A stretch of DNA of 15,933 nucleotides from UKL13-2 sp043768625 (GTDB lineage Bacteria; Pseudomonadota; Gammaproteobacteria; Burkholderiales; Usitatibacteraceae). Shown here in pieces: positions 14,454-15,933 of this stretch (position 1 is its first letter; the number at the start of each line of letters is the position of its first letter). Under the pieces are notes generated by a model that saw only the letters and a program-made list of their open reading frames with translations, was not told where the DNA came from and did not search any database. Location of the stretch: assembly GCA_043768625.1 (NCBI GenBank), contig JAYVKG010000292.1, positions 1 to 15,933 of the forward strand. The letters run 5' to 3'. The position numbers and the translations under genes are program-made.

Positions 14454-15851
14454 ATGCCCCGTAACCTGCTTGAATCCCTGCACGACTCACTGCTGTCTCG
14501 CTTGGGGATGGCGCTCCTTGCGATCGCACTATTGATTAATATTGTCGCATTGGTGAACGTTGAGCATCAGGCAAAAAACCTCGATACGGCGCGCCAATCA
14601 ACCTTGCACTCCCGCAATGTCTTGGACACCATTGAAGCGGCGCAATTATTGCTCCACAAATCCGAGAGCGCGCAACGGACGTTTCTTTATACCGAAAACA
14701 TCGAGTACCTCAAATCCTTAAGTGGTGACGAAGGCGAGATAACCTCGATTCTTGCTAACCTGCGCGGCATGGTGGTAAACGATCCGCTCCAGCTAAAACT
14801 GGTCGATCAAATACGGCAGATCGTGGAACAAAAAATCAACGTGATAAACAAATCCGTGGGCATGGCCCAACAGGGTGAAAAAGCCTCGGCCCGCGCGCTG
14901 GTGATGAGTGGCCTGGGCAAGCAGCTGGTGGAGGAGCTTGATCTGCAAATCTCACGCTTTGTGTTGCAGGAAAAACAGTTGCTGACGGAAGGAAGGCAGC
15001 GATGGATCGATGCGCAAGCGGTGATGCGATGGGGCTTTGCAGCAATATTTTTCATCAACGTTCTGCTATTGTTAACTAGTGCGATCACCATCATGCGTGA
15101 CATGGCCCGAAAGCGAGTCAGCTTGTTGCGGCTCGACGAGCGCGCTGCCGGGCTTGCGTCGGAAGTCGCGCAACGCGCCGCAGAACTTCGTGCGCTAAGT
15201 GCGCATCTGTTACGTATCCAAGAAGACGAGCGACGGACTATCGCCCGCGAACTTCACGATGAGCTGGGCGGTACCCTTTCGGCCGTAAAAATGGACATCA
15301 TGATGGGCAGAGATGCAGCCTCCCAGCGTGGTGACGAAAAATCAGTGGCCCGCCTGCATCGAGCCCACGCTGCAATTGATAGCGCTATACAGTTTACGCG
15401 GCGCATCATAGAAGATCTGCGTCCAACGCTGCTCGACAATCTTGGCTTCGAAGCCACGTTGCGATCCCTGACTGAGCAGTTTACCGACCGTACCGGTTGT
15501 CCGTGTGTGATAACACTTCCCGTCGGCGAACTGAAACTCACCTCCGCGCAGTCGACCACGCTTTATCGAATTTGTCAGGAAGCACTGACTAACATCATGA
15601 AATATGCCAAGGCGACGAAAGTGACGATCGCCCTGAGCATTGATGGATTTCAGTGGCAGTTGTTACTCGCAGACGATGGTGTTGGTCTGGAGGCGACCAG
15701 GCAACTTCGCGGCATGTCGCATGGCCTCATCGGCATGCGTGAGCGGATGGTCGCCTTGGGAGGTACTTTCAACATCAGGGGCAAAGCCGGGCACGGCACC
15801 ACCCTTATTGCAACCTTCCCGGTGGATGAATTCGACGTGGGTGCCATTTAA
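14454..15851 (+). CDS. Membrane sensor histidine kinase, CHASE3-like sensor with NarL-type (HisKA_3) core
   Basis: A 465-aa inner-membrane kinase. TM1 is about 15-36 and TM2 about 193-214; between them lies a helical sensor of the CHASE3 type (QLLLHKSESAQRTFLYTENI, EYLKSL). A HAMP-like/coiled linker follows, then the HisKA_3 phosphoacceptor helix RRTIARELHDELGGTLSAVK with His268, and the GHKL ATPase: N box YRICQEALTNIMKYAKA (Asn380), G1 DDGVG (408-411), G2 GLIGMRERM and a GHGTTL end. The signal is unknown; such kinases phosphorylate LuxR/NarL-type regulators. The ATG at 14454 follows an in-frame stop at 14433; no ribosome site is evident. The partner regulator is not in the window but could begin just past the right edge, behind copy D of the bipartite element. 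Confidence 0.94.
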   Translation: MPRNLLESLHDSLLSRLGMALLAIALLINIVALVNVEHQAKNLDTARQSTLHSRNVLDTIEAAQLLLHKSESAQRTFLYTENIEYLKSLSGDEGEITSILANLRGMVVNDPLQLKLVDQIRQIVEQKINVINKSVGMAQQGEKASARALVMSGLGKQLVEELDLQISRFVLQEKQLLTEGRQRWIDAQAVMRWGFAAIFFINVLLLLTSAITIMRDMARKRVSLLRLDERAAGLASEVAQRAAELRALSAHLLRIQEDERRTIARELHDELGGTLSAVKMDIMMGRDAASQRGDEKSVARLHRAHAAIDSAIQFTRRIIEDLRPTLLDNLGFEATLRSLTEQFTDRTGCPCVITLPVGELKLTSAQSTTLYRICQEALTNIMKYAKATKVTIALSIDGFQWQLLLADDGVGLEATRQLRGMSHGLIGMRERMVALGGTFNIRGKAGHGTTLIATFPVDEFDVGAI

Positions 15852-15875
15852 ACTACGCTGGACGCGTCCGCCCTA

Positions 15876-15906
15876 GTCCTACAATAAATCGCAAGTTTGT
15901 CCGATA
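15876..15906 (+). promoter_or_regulatory. Bipartite direct-repeat element, copy D (downstream of the kinase, pointing out of the window)
   Basis: GTCCTACA, 13 bases, TTGTCCGATA: both half-sites are identical to copy B, with the same spacing but unrelated spacer bases. It begins 24 bases after the kinase stop and faces right, so it should control the next, unseen gene. Confidence 0.65.
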
Positions 15907-15933
15907 TCATTCCAACTTCTCCCAACGTAGGAT

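Noticed and set aside
14302..14529. Minus-strand open frame of 75 residues with a protein-like stretch (RFQMQLVTTQGNIINRSAAA).
   Set aside because: No ribosome site or recognised family, and it overlaps the 5' end of the well-supported kinase on the other strand.
1..15933. Search for tRNA, rRNA, CRISPR repeats, IS ends or integrase/transposase genes.
   Set aside because: None recognised anywhere in the window on either strand.

Overview
The window looks like an accessory, stress-related chromosomal segment of a betaproteobacterium, probably Burkholderiales. This is inferred from protein style (clade-2 type catalase, short SpeD, CHRD lipoprotein, lmo0937/BON small proteins, FNR-type Crp with a CAEC N-terminus) and mid-range GC; no rRNA, tRNA, CRISPR or mobile element is visible. 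Most genes are small envelope or general-stress proteins and sensors rather than core metabolism.

Layout. (1) 1-4028, minus strand: a run of six genes read leftward: an alanine-rich membrane protein often labelled PhnA-like, an unannotated 24-aa hydrophobic peptide, a general-stress/pyridoxamine-oxidase-like flavoprotein, a 92-aa protein translationally coupled to SpeD (AdoMet decarboxylase), and a KatE-type catalase that runs off the left edge and carries two frameshifts. (2) 4543-5453: a decayed receiver-domain remnant (+) facing a short histidine-kinase-like protein (-). (3) 5695-8693, plus: a flavodoxin-fold reductase, a CHRD lipoprotein and a secreted HSL-family esterase/lipase, closed by a strong hairpin. 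(4) 8905-10433, minus: a BLUF blue-light sensor whose stop overlaps the start of a GAF-PAS protein. (5) 10592-11318, plus: a Crp/FNR regulator broken by an in-frame amber codon and two frame breaks. (6) 11328-12645, minus: a transglutaminase-like protease-fold protein and a lipoprotein; then a 68-aa membrane protein. (7) 13329-15851, plus: BON lipoprotein, 48-aa lmo0937-type protein, 70-aa membrane protein and a CHASE3-like/NarL-type sensor kinase.

The most interesting signal is a repeated bipartite DNA element, roughly KTCCTACR-N13-WTGTCCKAYM (spacer 12 in one copy). It occurs four times, each time in the intergenic DNA upstream of a small-membrane/stress gene and in that gene's orientation (4079-4109 -, 13024-13054 -, 13175-13204 +, 15876-15906 + just downstream of the kinase, pointing out of the window). 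This suggests that the stress run, the 68-aa gene, the BON cluster and the gene after the kinase form one regulon. Two readings are possible: tandem operator half-sites for the kinase's partner regulator, or -35/-10 elements of an alternative sigma factor. Regulatory decay is a second theme: catalase, Crp and a receiver domain are all interrupted while neighbours are intact.
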